From: Myxococcota bacterium
GTDB taxonomy: Bacteria > Myxococcota_A > UBA9160 > UBA4427
Direction of reading: 5' to 3'
Length of the DNA: 44,855 bases
NCBI GenBank assembly: GCA_029941885.1
Contig: JAPYTP010000025.1
Location: 1 to 44,855 of the forward strand
Part shown: piece after piece, positions 22,426-30,533 of the stretch
Layout: each line of letters starts with the position of its first letter
How positions within the stretch are numbered: position 1 is the stretch's first letter
Position numbers and translations under genes: made by a program
Notes under the pieces: model-generated
Told to the model about the DNA's origin: nothing
The model's input: the letters and a program-made list of their open reading frames with translations, nothing else
Database searches by the model: none

Positions 22426-25400
22426 TCAATCGTGTCTCTTGATCGTATAGCGGAGGATCGCCCCTGCGAGTTCCAGCTCGTCGTGACCGTCGTCCAGCCC
22501 GGATTCACCAAAATCCTCCGCCAGAACTTCTCGCGAGATCAGCCCGGCGTATTCCTGCAGGGCTGCCTTCACGCCGCCCTCGTCGCACGCCCACGCGATG
22601 GAGACACGATCGGAGACCTCGAAGCCCTTGTCCTTCCGGACGTTGTTGAAGAGGTTGATCGCATCGCGAGCGACCCCTTCGCGGCGAAGCGGGGGATCGA
22701 GCTCCGTATCCAATACGACGGTGTATTCCCCGTCCGTCGCGGTCGCCGCACCTTCCGTTGCGGCACGCTGGAGCAGCACGTCCTCGAGCCCGATCGCTTC
22801 GCCCTCGACCTCGATCGACTCGCCGGCCTCGAGTCGGGCAACCTCTTCGAATCCCCACTCCCGAAGCGCGGGCCCGATCTGACCCAACTTTCTGCCGCAG
22901 CGCTTGCCCAGGGTCTTGAAATTCGGCTTGACGGTGACACTCGCGAATGCGCTCTCGTCCGCTTCGACGGTGACCCGCTTGACGTTCAGCTCTTCTGCGA
23001 TCAGATCCGCTCCCGCCTCGACGTCGTTGCGCACTCCCAAATCGCGATGAACGACGGTCAATTCACGTAGAGGCTGACGCACCTTGATCCTGTGATCTTC
23101 ACGCACGCGGCGCCCAATCGCCGAAACGGCACGCACCGTTGCCATTCGCCGTTCCAGCGAGGCATCGATCCTCGAAGTGTCCGCCTGTGGATAGTCGCAC
23201 CAATGGATGCTCGCGGGCGACGCATCGTCGACCCGGCGGACGAGCCTCTGGTAGACCTGCTCTGTCAGGAAGGGCATGAAGGGCGCGAGGATCTTCGAAA
23301 ACGTCGATAGGACTTCGTACAGCGTCGCGAAGGCGTTGGTCTTGTCGCGATCGTCCTCACTCTTCCAGAACCGGGCGCGCGAGCGTCGGACATACCAATT
23401 CGTGAGATCGTCAATGAAGCTCACGAGTCGTGGAACCACGGTATAGAGGCGGTAGCTCTCCATCTCGGTGTTCACGTCTCTGGCGAGGCTCTGGAGAACG
23501 GAGAGGATCCAGCGATCGATATCCGGCCGTTCTTCGACGGGCGACGCCTTCCAGGAGCGCGGATCATACCCGTCGATCGCGGCGTAGGTCGTGAAGAAGG
23601 AGAGTACGTTCCAATAGGGCAGGACGACCGTCCGAACGATCTCCTTGAGGCCGCTCTCATCGAAGCGCAGCTCCTCGGCCCGCACGACCGGCGAGTTGAT
23701 CATGTAGGCACGAAGCGCGTCCGCCCCGAAGGACTCGAGGATCTCGTTCGGATCGGGATAGTTCTTGAGGCGCTTCGACATCTTCTTGCCGTCGCTCGCC
23801 AAGATCAATCCGTTCACGATCACATTCTTGAAGGGACTCTTCCCGAACAGACTCGTCCCCAGCACGAGCAGCGTGTAGAACCAGCCGCGAGTCTGGTCGA
23901 GGCCCTCGGCGATGAAGTCAGCCGGGAAAAACGAGTCGAGAGCATCTCCCTGCTTCAAAGCCTTCGAGGAGTGTTTCCGGAAGGGATAGTGTTGTTGCGC
24001 GAAGGGCATCGATCCCGACTCGAACCAGCAATCCAACACTTCGGGCGTGCGGCGATAGGTCTTCCCGTCTCGCTCGATCACCACGTCATCGACGATGTGT
24101 TTATGAAGATCGTCGACCGCGACCCCGGACAGCTCTTCGAGTTCGGCGCGCGAACCGACGCAGATCGTGTCCAGGGGATCGTCGACATTCACCCAGACCG
24201 GAATGCAGGATCCCCAGAATCGATTGCGGCTGATATTCCAATCGTTGGCGTCCTTCAGCCAATTGCCGAAACGGTTTGCGCCGACGTTCTGAGGGACCCA
24301 GCCGATCTGTTCATTGTTCGCGACAAGATCGTCGCGCAGGTCCTCGACCTTGACGTACCAGGCTTCGATGGCTCGGTAGATCAGAGGAGTGTCCGTGCGC
24401 TCGCAAAAGGGGTAGCTGTGTTCGACCGTACTCTGGGCGACGAGCTTCCCCTCATCCTTCAGTCTCTTGATGATCTGCTTGTCAGCATCCTTGCAGACGA
24501 GTCCCAGATATTCCGAGATCGGCTCCAGAAATCGCGCCTCGCTGTCGAGGGGATCCACGAGATCGATCCCAGCCATGCGGCAGACTCGAAAATCGTCCTC
24601 CCCGTAGGCCGGGGCCATATGAACGATGCCCGTACCGTCTGCGGTCGTCACAAAGCCGTCTTCGAGCACGACGAAGCTGTTCGGCTGGTCAGCGAAATAT
24701 GGGAAGAGCGGTTCGTAGCGCGCGCCTACGAGATCCGACGAGGAGAGTCGGGACACGAACCTGAACTTCGACCCCTCCGCGCCCTCGCCGGCGGCGTCCT
24801 TGGCCAGGAGTTCGCCCAGCTTCTTGTCGTAGGCCGCCAGTCGACCTTCCGCAAACACGAGACAGTCACCACTCTCGAGGTCCTCGACGAGCGCATAGCC
24901 AACATCGGGTCCGACACAGAGGGCGAGATTCTCGGGCAGGGTCCAGGGCGTGGTCGTCCAGGCGGTCATGAAGAGGGACGATCCTGGGGAAAGATCGGGG
25001 GCAATCCGCTCGACGCCGTCCGTCATTCGGAATCGAATCGTCACCGCGGGATCCTGGATGTCCTTGTAGTTCTGGTTCGCCTCGAAGTTCGAGAGCGGCG
25101 TCGCCAGTTTGCAGCTGTAGGGCATGATCCGATAGCTCTTGTAGACCCGGTCCTTGTCCCAGAGCTGCTTGAAGACCCACCAGACCGACTCCATGTAGTC
25201 GACGTCCATCGTCTTGTAGTCGTCATCGAAGTCGACCCAGCGTCCCATCCGCGCCACGGTCTTTCGCCATTCCGCCACGTAGGTCAGAACCATCTCGCGA
25301 CACTGCTCGTTGAACACGTCGACGCCGCGTTCCAGGATCTCCCCAGTGCCCGCGAGCCCGAGTGCCTCCTGGGCGAGGGCTTCGATCGGCAATCCGTGAC

Positions 25401-25692
25401 AATCCCAGCCGAAGCGACGCTCGACGTGATGCCCCCGCATGCTCCAGAAGCGCGGGACGATGTCCTTGATCGTGCCGGCCAGCAGGTGCCCATAGTGGGG
25501 CGTTCCCGTCGCGAAGGGCGGGCCATCATAAAAGATGAATTCCGGGGTCCCTTCGCGGCGCCGGTTGCTTTCCTGGAACGCGTCCGCCTCCTCCCAGAAG
25601 GCGAGGATCTCGCGTTCCATCGCCGGAAAATCGGCGCTGGCTTCCACACGTTCGAAGACGGGTTCGCCCTCCTGTTTGCTCGGCGCGCTCAT
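22426..25692 (-). CDS. ileS: Isoleucyl-tRNA synthetase, IleS2 (eukaryotic-like) type
   Basis: 1088 residues. The ATP signature HYGHLLAGTIKD (HIGH variant) sits near residue 65 and KMSKRLKNYPDP (KMSKS motif) in the C-terminal half. GWDCHGLPIE, the editing-domain runs PFFATGTPHY-like GPPFATGTPHYG and TADGTGIVHMAPAYGEDDF, and DWNISRNRFWGSCIPVWV are all present. The tRNA-binding part RWILSVLQSL, NWYVRRSRARFWKS and the long C-terminal tail without the zinc-finger Cys set fit IleS2, the type that is naturally mupirocin-insensitive in characterised bacteria. It charges tRNA-Ile and edits Val. The ATG at 25692 follows AGAGGACCCGAG. It leads a unit with a crotonase and VOC protein. Confidence 0.95.
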   Translation of the reverse strand: MSAPSKQEGEPVFERVEASADFPAMEREILAFWEEADAFQESNRRREGTPEFIFYDGPPFATGTPHYGHLLAGTIKDIVPRFWSMRGHHVERRFGWDCHGLPIEALAQEALGLAGTGEILERGVDVFNEQCREMVLTYVAEWRKTVARMGRWVDFDDDYKTMDVDYMESVWWVFKQLWDKDRVYKSYRIMPYSCKLATPLSNFEANQNYKDIQDPAVTIRFRMTDGVERIAPDLSPGSSLFMTAWTTTPWTLPENLALCVGPDVGYALVEDLESGDCLVFAEGRLAAYDKKLGELLAKDAAGEGAEGSKFRFVSRLSSSDLVGARYEPLFPYFADQPNSFVVLEDGFVTTADGTGIVHMAPAYGEDDFRVCRMAGIDLVDPLDSEARFLEPISEYLGLVCKDADKQIIKRLKDEGKLVAQSTVEHSYPFCERTDTPLIYRAIEAWYVKVEDLRDDLVANNEQIGWVPQNVGANRFGNWLKDANDWNISRNRFWGSCIPVWVNVDDPLDTICVGSRAELEELSGVAVDDLHKHIVDDVVIERDGKTYRRTPEVLDCWFESGSMPFAQQHYPFRKHSSKALKQGDALDSFFPADFIAEGLDQTRGWFYTLLVLGTSLFGKSPFKNVIVNGLILASDGKKMSKRLKNYPDPNEILESFGADALRAYMINSPVVRAEELRFDESGLKEIVRTVVLPYWNVLSFFTTYAAIDGYDPRSWKASPVEERPDIDRWILSVLQSLARDVNTEMESYRLYTVVPRLVSFIDDLTNWYVRRSRARFWKSEDDRDKTNAFATLYEVLSTFSKILAPFMPFLTEQVYQRLVRRVDDASPASIHWCDYPQADTSRIDASLERRMATVRAVSAIGRRVREDHRIKVRQPLRELTVVHRDLGVRNDVEAGADLIAEELNVKRVTVEADESAFASVTVKPNFKTLGKRCGRKLGQIGPALREWGFEEVARLEAGESIEVEGEAIGLEDVLLQRAATEGAATATDGEYTVVLDTELDPPLRREGVARDAINLFNNVRKDKGFEVSDRVSIAWACDEGGVKAALQEYAGLISREVLAEDFGESGLDDGHDELELAGAILRYTIKRHD

Positions 25693-25887
25693 CTCGGGTC
25701 CTCTTTCACGATCCGGGGGATCTGCGCCGGGAGTATGGAGGCAATCGCTCGGGGTCTCAATCACCCAGGTCCCTTTCGGCGACATTCGAGGATGACGATG
25801 GGGCCGACCTGTGGGTTTCCCGCCTTTTCGCTGTGCTAAAACCGCAGAACTCCACCCTATCCATCTCATTGAATGGGAGATCTCGCA

Positions 25888-26328
25888 ATGGACCTCGGCG
25901 CCCTTCTCACCGGAACCAACCCGCTCTTCACTGATATCGCGCTCCTCGTCGGCCGCGTCGCGATCGGCGTCTGCTTCATGATCCACGCGTTCGGGAAGCT
26001 CGGCGTGATCGGCGATGGCAACCTGGACGGCTTCGCGAGCTGGCTCGAGGACCTTGGCGTCCCGATGCCCGGTGTCCAGGCGCGTATGGCGATGCTCTCG
26101 GAACTTCTGGGAGGCGCGGCACTCGCGATCGGATTCGCCACGCGGCCCGCCGCGCTCGTCTTGATCTTCACGATGGTCGTCGCGGGCCTGGTGGGTCACC
26201 GCGGCGCTGGCTATCTGATCCTCAATGATCCGCCGGGCGCCGAGTACACGATCAATCTCGCCGTTGTCGCGTTCATGTTTCTCCTGTTAGGACCCGGGCA
26301 GATTTCACTGGACGCCCTGCTGTTTTGA
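25888..26328 (+). CDS. DoxX family membrane protein
   Basis: 146 residues with four predicted transmembrane helices: DIALLVGRVAIGVCFMIHAF, ARMAMLSELLGGAALAIGFA, AALVLIFTMVVAGLVGH and NLAVVAFMFLLLGP. The DoxX pattern (HAFGKL, ELLGGAALAIG, PAALVL) is clear. DoxX proteins are membrane subunits of quinol oxidases or redox stress complexes, usually with unclear role. GGGAG 8 nt upstream supports ATG 25888. TAAAAC at 25837 is a weak -10. Divergent from ileS across 195 nt that otherwise show nothing I can support. Confidence 0.85.
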   Translation: MDLGALLTGTNPLFTDIALLVGRVAIGVCFMIHAFGKLGVIGDGNLDGFASWLEDLGVPMPGVQARMAMLSELLGGAALAIGFATRPAALVLIFTMVVAGLVGHRGAGYLILNDPPGAEYTINLAVVAFMFLLLGPGQISLDALLF

Positions 26329-26479
26329 GAGAGCGGTTCGATTTCGCCGATTGGCGGATGAAATCGGCCCGTTGGCGACGCCGACTGATCCGGAACTTCG
26401 AGGCCTCCCGGCCGCCCTCTCGGACGACTGCCGAAAATCCGAGACCATCGGAGCGAGAGTAAGGAATGCGCTGAGCTCC

Positions 26480-26495
26480 TGAGGTGCCCACCTCA
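26480..26495 (+). promoter_or_regulatory. Perfect 16-bp palindrome 26 nt upstream of the second crotonase
   Basis: TGAGGTGCCCACCTCA is a perfect inverted repeat, 7-bp arms around CC. It lies in the 193-nt gap between doxX and the crotonase gene and would block a transcript or promoter just ahead of it. The same gap also holds CGATTT...AAATCG with inner CGCC/GGCG at about 26339-26366, possibly the doxX terminator. Confidence 0.45.
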
Positions 26496-26521
26496 TGACA
26501 ATCCAAAAGGACTAGCAAAAG

Positions 26522-27322
26522 ATGCCGGATGCAATAGTCGAGCGATATGGGCACGTCATGACGATCACCATGAATCGACCGAAGCGCTTCAACGCACTTT
26601 CGGGCGAGATGCTGATTCGCATGTACGACGCCTATCGCGAGGCCTCTGCGGACGACGATGTCCGATGTATCATCGTCACGGGAGCCGAGGGCAATTTCTG
26701 CTCGGGAGCGGACCTGAAGGGCATGGCGGGGGACTCCGGTGACGCCGATACCGAGATCGACGTCCAGGCGCGCATGGCCGAGGACCCTGACATCCACTGG
26801 AAGGCGCTCTTTCGCGGCTATCGGCCGACCAAACCGATCATTGCCGCGGTCGAAGGTGTCGCCATCGCGGGAGGAACCGAGCTTCTCCAGGCCATGGAAA
26901 TCCGGGTCGCCGGCGAGAGCGCGCGATTCGGCGTTTCCGAAGCCCGATGGTCGCTCTACCCCATGGCGGGCTCAGCGGTGCGCCTCCCCCGCCAGATCCC
27001 CTACACACATGCCGCCGAGATCCTGCTCACGGGCAAGCACATCACGGCACAGGAAGCCCTCGACATCGGCCTGATCGGGCACGTCGTCCCGGATGGTCAG
27101 GCCCTCACCAAGGCGCGTGAGATCGCCGAGGTGATCGCGGGCAACGGTCCCCTCTCCATCGAGGCGATCACTCGAACGCTTCACGAGACCGACGGCATGG
27201 GGCTCGATGAGGCCCTCGCCTACGAGTTCGAATACGGGCAGGCGGTCTTCCTGAGCGAAGACTCCAAGGAGGGCCCCAAGGCCTTTGCCGAGAAGCGAAA
27301 GCCCAACTTTCAACGGAAATAG
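26522..27322 (+). CDS. Enoyl-CoA hydratase family protein (crotonase, second)
   Basis: 266 residues, normal length. [20 protein letters not shown], the first oxyanion loop [11 protein letters not shown], the second [40 protein letters not shown] carrying the catalytic-region Glu, and [20 protein letters not shown] are all present. This is the long-chain or aromatic CoA type that hydrates enoyl-CoA intermediates. AAAAGGA lies upstream of the ATG. It is convergent with the sulfotransferase, 29 nt away. Confidence 0.9.
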   Translation: MPDAIVERYGHVMTITMNRPKRFNALSGEMLIRMYDAYREASADDDVRCIIVTGAEGNFCSGADLKGMAGDSGDADTEIDVQARMAEDPDIHWKALFRGYRPTKPIIAAVEGVAIAGGTELLQAMEIRVAGESARFGVSEARWSLYPMAGSAVRLPRQIPYTHAAEILLTGKHITAQEALDIGLIGHVVPDGQALTKAREIAEVIAGNGPLSIEAITRTLHETDGMGLDEALAYEFEYGQAVFLSEDSKEGPKAFAEKRKPNFQRK

Positions 27323-27351
27323 CCGGTCGCAAATCCGGCAGCGGGCGAAAG

Positions 27352-28602
27352 CTACTTCTCGCGAGCGATGTCGAAGCGCTCGACGTAGTCCTTCCAGTCG
27401 TCGGCGAGACTGTCATACGTCCAGCCGAAATCCATCGGGTCGTAGGCGTGGCGACCAAATTCCGTCTGGGGCTTCTCACGAAGCCAGGCTTCGATCCGGC
27501 GCTCGTGCAGACCGCTCGGTTCCTCGCCGAAATGAGCGTAGATCTTCCGCATCGTGGCGAGCGGATCCCGCATCATCTCGCTGTAGTGGACGTGGACGCA
27601 CCAGCCCTCTTCCGCACGCGCGTCGTATTCCATCCCGCATCGAACGGCATGCCGGAGTTTTCCGATCCAATCGGCCCCTATGGCAACGGGATCGACCTGC
27701 TTTGCGAACATCGCCTGCATCGTCGAGTTCAGACTCGAAACCGAGGTCGTGACCGGCCCCGGATCGCGATGGGTCCAGATGAGCCGCGCATCGGGATAGA
27801 ACTCGATCAGCGTCTCGAGGCACCAGAGGTGGTTCGGCGTCTTGAGGCTCCACGATTCCGTCGGCTGCCCGACCTGCAGAGCCTGGAGCGCCTTCTTGTG
27901 CTGAACGTAGGCCGGTGTCATGTCGCAGCTCTCTAGCCATTTCCCATAGGCGGGCACATGGGCCTGCGTCTCGATTCCGAGACAGCGCAAGTCGAGCATC
28001 ATGAAGGGAATGCATTCCTCGGCGAGCATCGCCCCCATCGGATGCATCGCCTGAATCGCCGGATTCAACCTGTGAAGTCCGTCCATCTGGGCATTCGACT
28101 CCGCTATTCGCGGATCATCGATCTCCGTCGCCAGTGTCGAAGGAGGCACGATCGAGCGTCCCTCCCATTGACGCAGCGGTCGCACCATCGGGTCGAGCCC
28201 GAGCAGGTTGGAGAGGATGCTCGTCCCGGTTCTCGGCAGCCCAAGGATGATCCAGGGCCGACGAATCACTTCGTCGGTCGCGTGCGGGTTCGCCTTCGTC
28301 CACTCCTGGAGGCGAATCCGGGTCGAGAGTTGGGAAGTCATCATCTTGCGGACGGCGATCCGCCCGAAGGTCGACAGGTTCGCCTCGGATTCCAGCGACT
28401 CGACGAACCGTTCGAGGGGCTCGCGGAAACTTTTCCCACCCAGGTCAGCCGAACCCGCCAGCTTGATCGCGTCGGATACGATCGCATCGGGGTCGAGCCC
28501 AGGCTTCCACCCCACTCGTTCGAGGGCACCCCCGGCGATGTTGAGCGTTCGCAGTACACGGGAATCCAGCTTGCCGTCTCGATAGGTAACCGCCCGGGTC
28601 AT
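27352..28602 (-). CDS. Sulfotransferase family protein
   Basis: 416 residues. The 5'-phosphosulfate loop is WIILGLPRTGTSILSNLLGL and the 3'-phosphate motif is IWTHRDPGPVTTSVSSLNST. YPDARL and HVHYSEMMRDPLATMRKIYA are also typical of bacterial sulfotransferases that use PAPS to sulfate small hydroxylated metabolites. Start ATG at 28602 overlaps the MFS stop (ATGA, 28599-28602), so the pair is translationally coupled and the product is likely to be made together with its transporter. The substrate is unknown; steroid or aromatic alcohols would fit the neighbourhood (inference). Confidence 0.9.
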   Translation of the reverse strand: MTRAVTYRDGKLDSRVLRTLNIAGGALERVGWKPGLDPDAIVSDAIKLAGSADLGGKSFREPLERFVESLESEANLSTFGRIAVRKMMTSQLSTRIRLQEWTKANPHATDEVIRRPWIILGLPRTGTSILSNLLGLDPMVRPLRQWEGRSIVPPSTLATEIDDPRIAESNAQMDGLHRLNPAIQAMHPMGAMLAEECIPFMMLDLRCLGIETQAHVPAYGKWLESCDMTPAYVQHKKALQALQVGQPTESWSLKTPNHLWCLETLIEFYPDARLIWTHRDPGPVTTSVSSLNSTMQAMFAKQVDPVAIGADWIGKLRHAVRCGMEYDARAEEGWCVHVHYSEMMRDPLATMRKIYAHFGEEPSGLHERRIEAWLREKPQTEFGRHAYDPMDFGWTYDSLADDWKDYVERFDIAREK

Positions 28603-29804
28603 CGTGTGCGTACACTCCAATTCGATACGAATAGACATCCGATCGCCGCCAACAGCCCGACCGAAAAAACGCTGAGCGCCAGCCCGTAGCCTCCCTCGGA
28701 CTCATAATTCGATGCCGCGAGCAGAACCGCGCCCGCCATGACCGGAAGCATCACGACGTTGGAGAGTCCCATTGCACGCCCGAGTGCATCCGGACCCATC
28801 CTTCGACCCAGAAGCAGCATATAGAGCGGGATCACACCGCCGAGCACGAAGCCGGACACGATGCAGAGACCCGAGACCACCAGGGGCGACGGTCCCGTCG
28901 CAAATCCTGCGAAGACCGCCGAGGCGGTACCGAGCATGGCGACGAAGAGCGTCGTCAGTGAAACCCGATCCGCCAACATTCCGAAGACGAGCGCCCCGGG
29001 GACCCCCATCCAGTACTGCAGCGCGAGTAGCGTCGAGCCCTCGGCTTCGGCGAGTCCGAGCCCTCCGAGATAGGCCGCCACGTGGACCGTCCAGCCGGTC
29101 GCAATCCCGGTCGCGAGCGCAAAGATCCCCGCCGTCCACCAGAAGGTCGGTCGGCGCAGAAGCGCGCCGACGCCACCGGCTTCCCCGGTCTGCAGGTCGG
29201 CCGATTCCGATCCCTCTCCCGACGGCGCCGATGCACTCTCGAAGCGTGCGGGCACGATCAACGCGATGACCGGAACGAGGACGACCAGCGCTACGCCGGA
29301 GAAGAGGAGATAGACCTCACGCCAGTCGAAGGAAAGTAGGAGCCAGCCCGCCAGTGCCGCGAAGAGCCCGGCTCCGAGCGGGGGACCCATCGACATGACT
29401 CCAAGCGCGCGTCCCCGGTCCTCATGGAAAGCGCGCGTGATCAGGCTCGCCGCGGCCAGCGGGCCAATCGAGGGAACGGCGAACCCAGCCATTGCAGCGG
29501 CCGATCCGAGCATCCAGAGATTCGTTGCCCGCGATGCCACGAAGAGCGCGGTGGAGAGCATGAGCGCGCCGGTCAGCATCACGCGGCGCGCATGACCACG
29601 ATCGAGTAGAACCCCGGTCGTGATGCTCCCCACGGTCAGCGCGAGCATCATCAGGATCTGGCCGATGCTGATCTCGGTTCGGGGCGCCTCGAAGGCCGCC
29701 TCGAGAGGCTCGAGAAAGACCGGCAGGATGCCGTAGGTCATACCGACCGCGACGCCCTGCGTCAGCAACGCGACGGCAATAACCGAACTCTGGGAGGGTT
29801 TCAT
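28599..29804 (-). CDS. MFS transporter coupled to sulfotransferase
   Basis: 401 residues with about 12 transmembrane helices in two halves. The first half includes VIAVALLTQGVAVGMTYGIL, LTVGSITTGVLLDRGHARRV (MFS loop 2-3 motif as GVLLDRGHARR) and AGFAVPSIGPLAAASLITRA. A charged loop at about 200-225 links to TFWWTAGIFALATGIA. It may export the sulfated product or import the substrate of the sulfotransferase that overlaps its 3' end (ATGA). The ATG at 29804 follows a TACAAT box by 10 nt and has no ribosome site. A GTG at 29813 is possible but nearly on the box. Confidence 0.88.
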   Translation of the reverse strand: MKPSQSSVIAVALLTQGVAVGMTYGILPVFLEPLEAAFEAPRTEISIGQILMMLALTVGSITTGVLLDRGHARRVMLTGALMLSTALFVASRATNLWMLGSAAAMAGFAVPSIGPLAAASLITRAFHEDRGRALGVMSMGPPLGAGLFAALAGWLLLSFDWREVYLLFSGVALVVLVPVIALIVPARFESASAPSGEGSESADLQTGEAGGVGALLRRPTFWWTAGIFALATGIATGWTVHVAAYLGGLGLAEAEGSTLLALQYWMGVPGALVFGMLADRVSLTTLFVAMLGTASAVFAGFATGPSPLVVSGLCIVSGFVLGGVIPLYMLLLGRRMGPDALGRAMGLSNVVMLPVMAGAVLLAASNYESEGGYGLALSVFSVGLLAAIGCLFVSNWSVRTR

Positions 29805-29814
29805 GGGTGGCACG

Positions 29815-29820
29815 ATTGTA
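29815..29820 (-). promoter_or_regulatory. TACAAT -10 box for the MFS-sulfotransferase pair
   Basis: On the minus strand TACAAT ends 10 nt before the ATG at 29804, which would give a leader of only a few bases. It is one of the closest sigma-70 -10 matches in the window. Confidence 0.45.
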
Positions 29821-29888
29821 GGCTTCCGGTCGCTCCCTCGCCGGATGCTTCCGCGAGCAGGTGAAGGCCTGGAGGCTAAGCTTCACAG

Positions 29889-30533
29889 ATGTCCAGGCGA
29901 CCCTTTCGAAGACTGCTCGCACGCGTCTTCCTGGCCGCGACGGGATGGAGACCGGATGGCGCTCGACCCCAGCCTCGCCAGTACATTCTGATCGCGGCTC
30001 CCCACACAACGAACTGGGATTTTGCCTACCTGCTCGCCTTCGCGGAGTATTTCGAACTCGAGATCAATTGGATGGGCAAGCACACGCTCTTCAAGCCGCC
30101 CTTTGGCGCCATCATGCGAGCGCTGGGCGGAATTCCGGTCCGACGTCACAAGCGTGAGAACCTCGTCGAAACCCTCGCCGCACTCTTCGACGAGTACGAG
30201 GATCTCGGACTCGTCGTGCCCGCGGAGGGAACCCGCGACCACGTCGACCACTGGAAATCCGGCTTCTATCACATCGCTCGTGCCGCGAACGTGCCGATCG
30301 TGATGAGCTACCTCGACTATTCGGAGAAGCGCGGCGGCTTCGGTCCCGGCTTTCTTCCCTCGAGCGACCTGCGCAAGGACATGGATACGGTGCGCGCCTT
30401 CTACGAGGGCAAACAGGGCAAATACCCTGAACTCTTCGGCCGGATCCGGCTTCGCGAAGAGGACGACGGCGAATTGGAAGCGAAGCGGTCTCCGACAGAA
30501 ACCGCGACGGAAACCTCGAACTCGTCAGCGTAG
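29889..30533 (+). CDS. Lysophospholipid acyltransferase (PlsC-like)
   Basis: 214 residues. The acyltransferase HX4D motif appears as APHTTNWDF, followed by WMGKHTLFKPPFGAIMRALG, GIPVRRHKRENLV, and the PlsC EGTR motif as VVPAEGTRDHVDHWKSGFYH. VPIVMSYLDYSEKRGG follows. A short hydrophobic N-terminus and basic surface suit a membrane-surface enzyme that acylates lysophosphatidic or another lysolipid. GGAGG lies upstream, in the loop of a GTGAAG...CTTCAC repeat at 29861-29886. The last 9 nt overlap the converging DUF3604 gene. Confidence 0.88.
   Translation: MSRRPFRRLLARVFLAATGWRPDGARPQPRQYILIAAPHTTNWDFAYLLAFAEYFELEINWMGKHTLFKPPFGAIMRALGGIPVRRHKRENLVETLAALFDEYEDLGLVVPAEGTRDHVDHWKSGFYHIARAANVPIVMSYLDYSEKRGGFGPGFLPSSDLRKDMDTVRAFYEGKQGKYPELFGRIRLREEDDGELEAKRSPTETATETSNSSA

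Noticed and set aside
23971-25839. 622-codon plus-strand frame inside ileS
   Set aside because: Antisense to the intact synthetase.
29861-29886. GTGAAG...CTTCAC inverted repeat around the plsC ribosome site
   Set aside because: Only 6-bp arms with a 14-nt loop, and the GGAGG is unpaired in the loop, so it would not block translation. Chance is likely.
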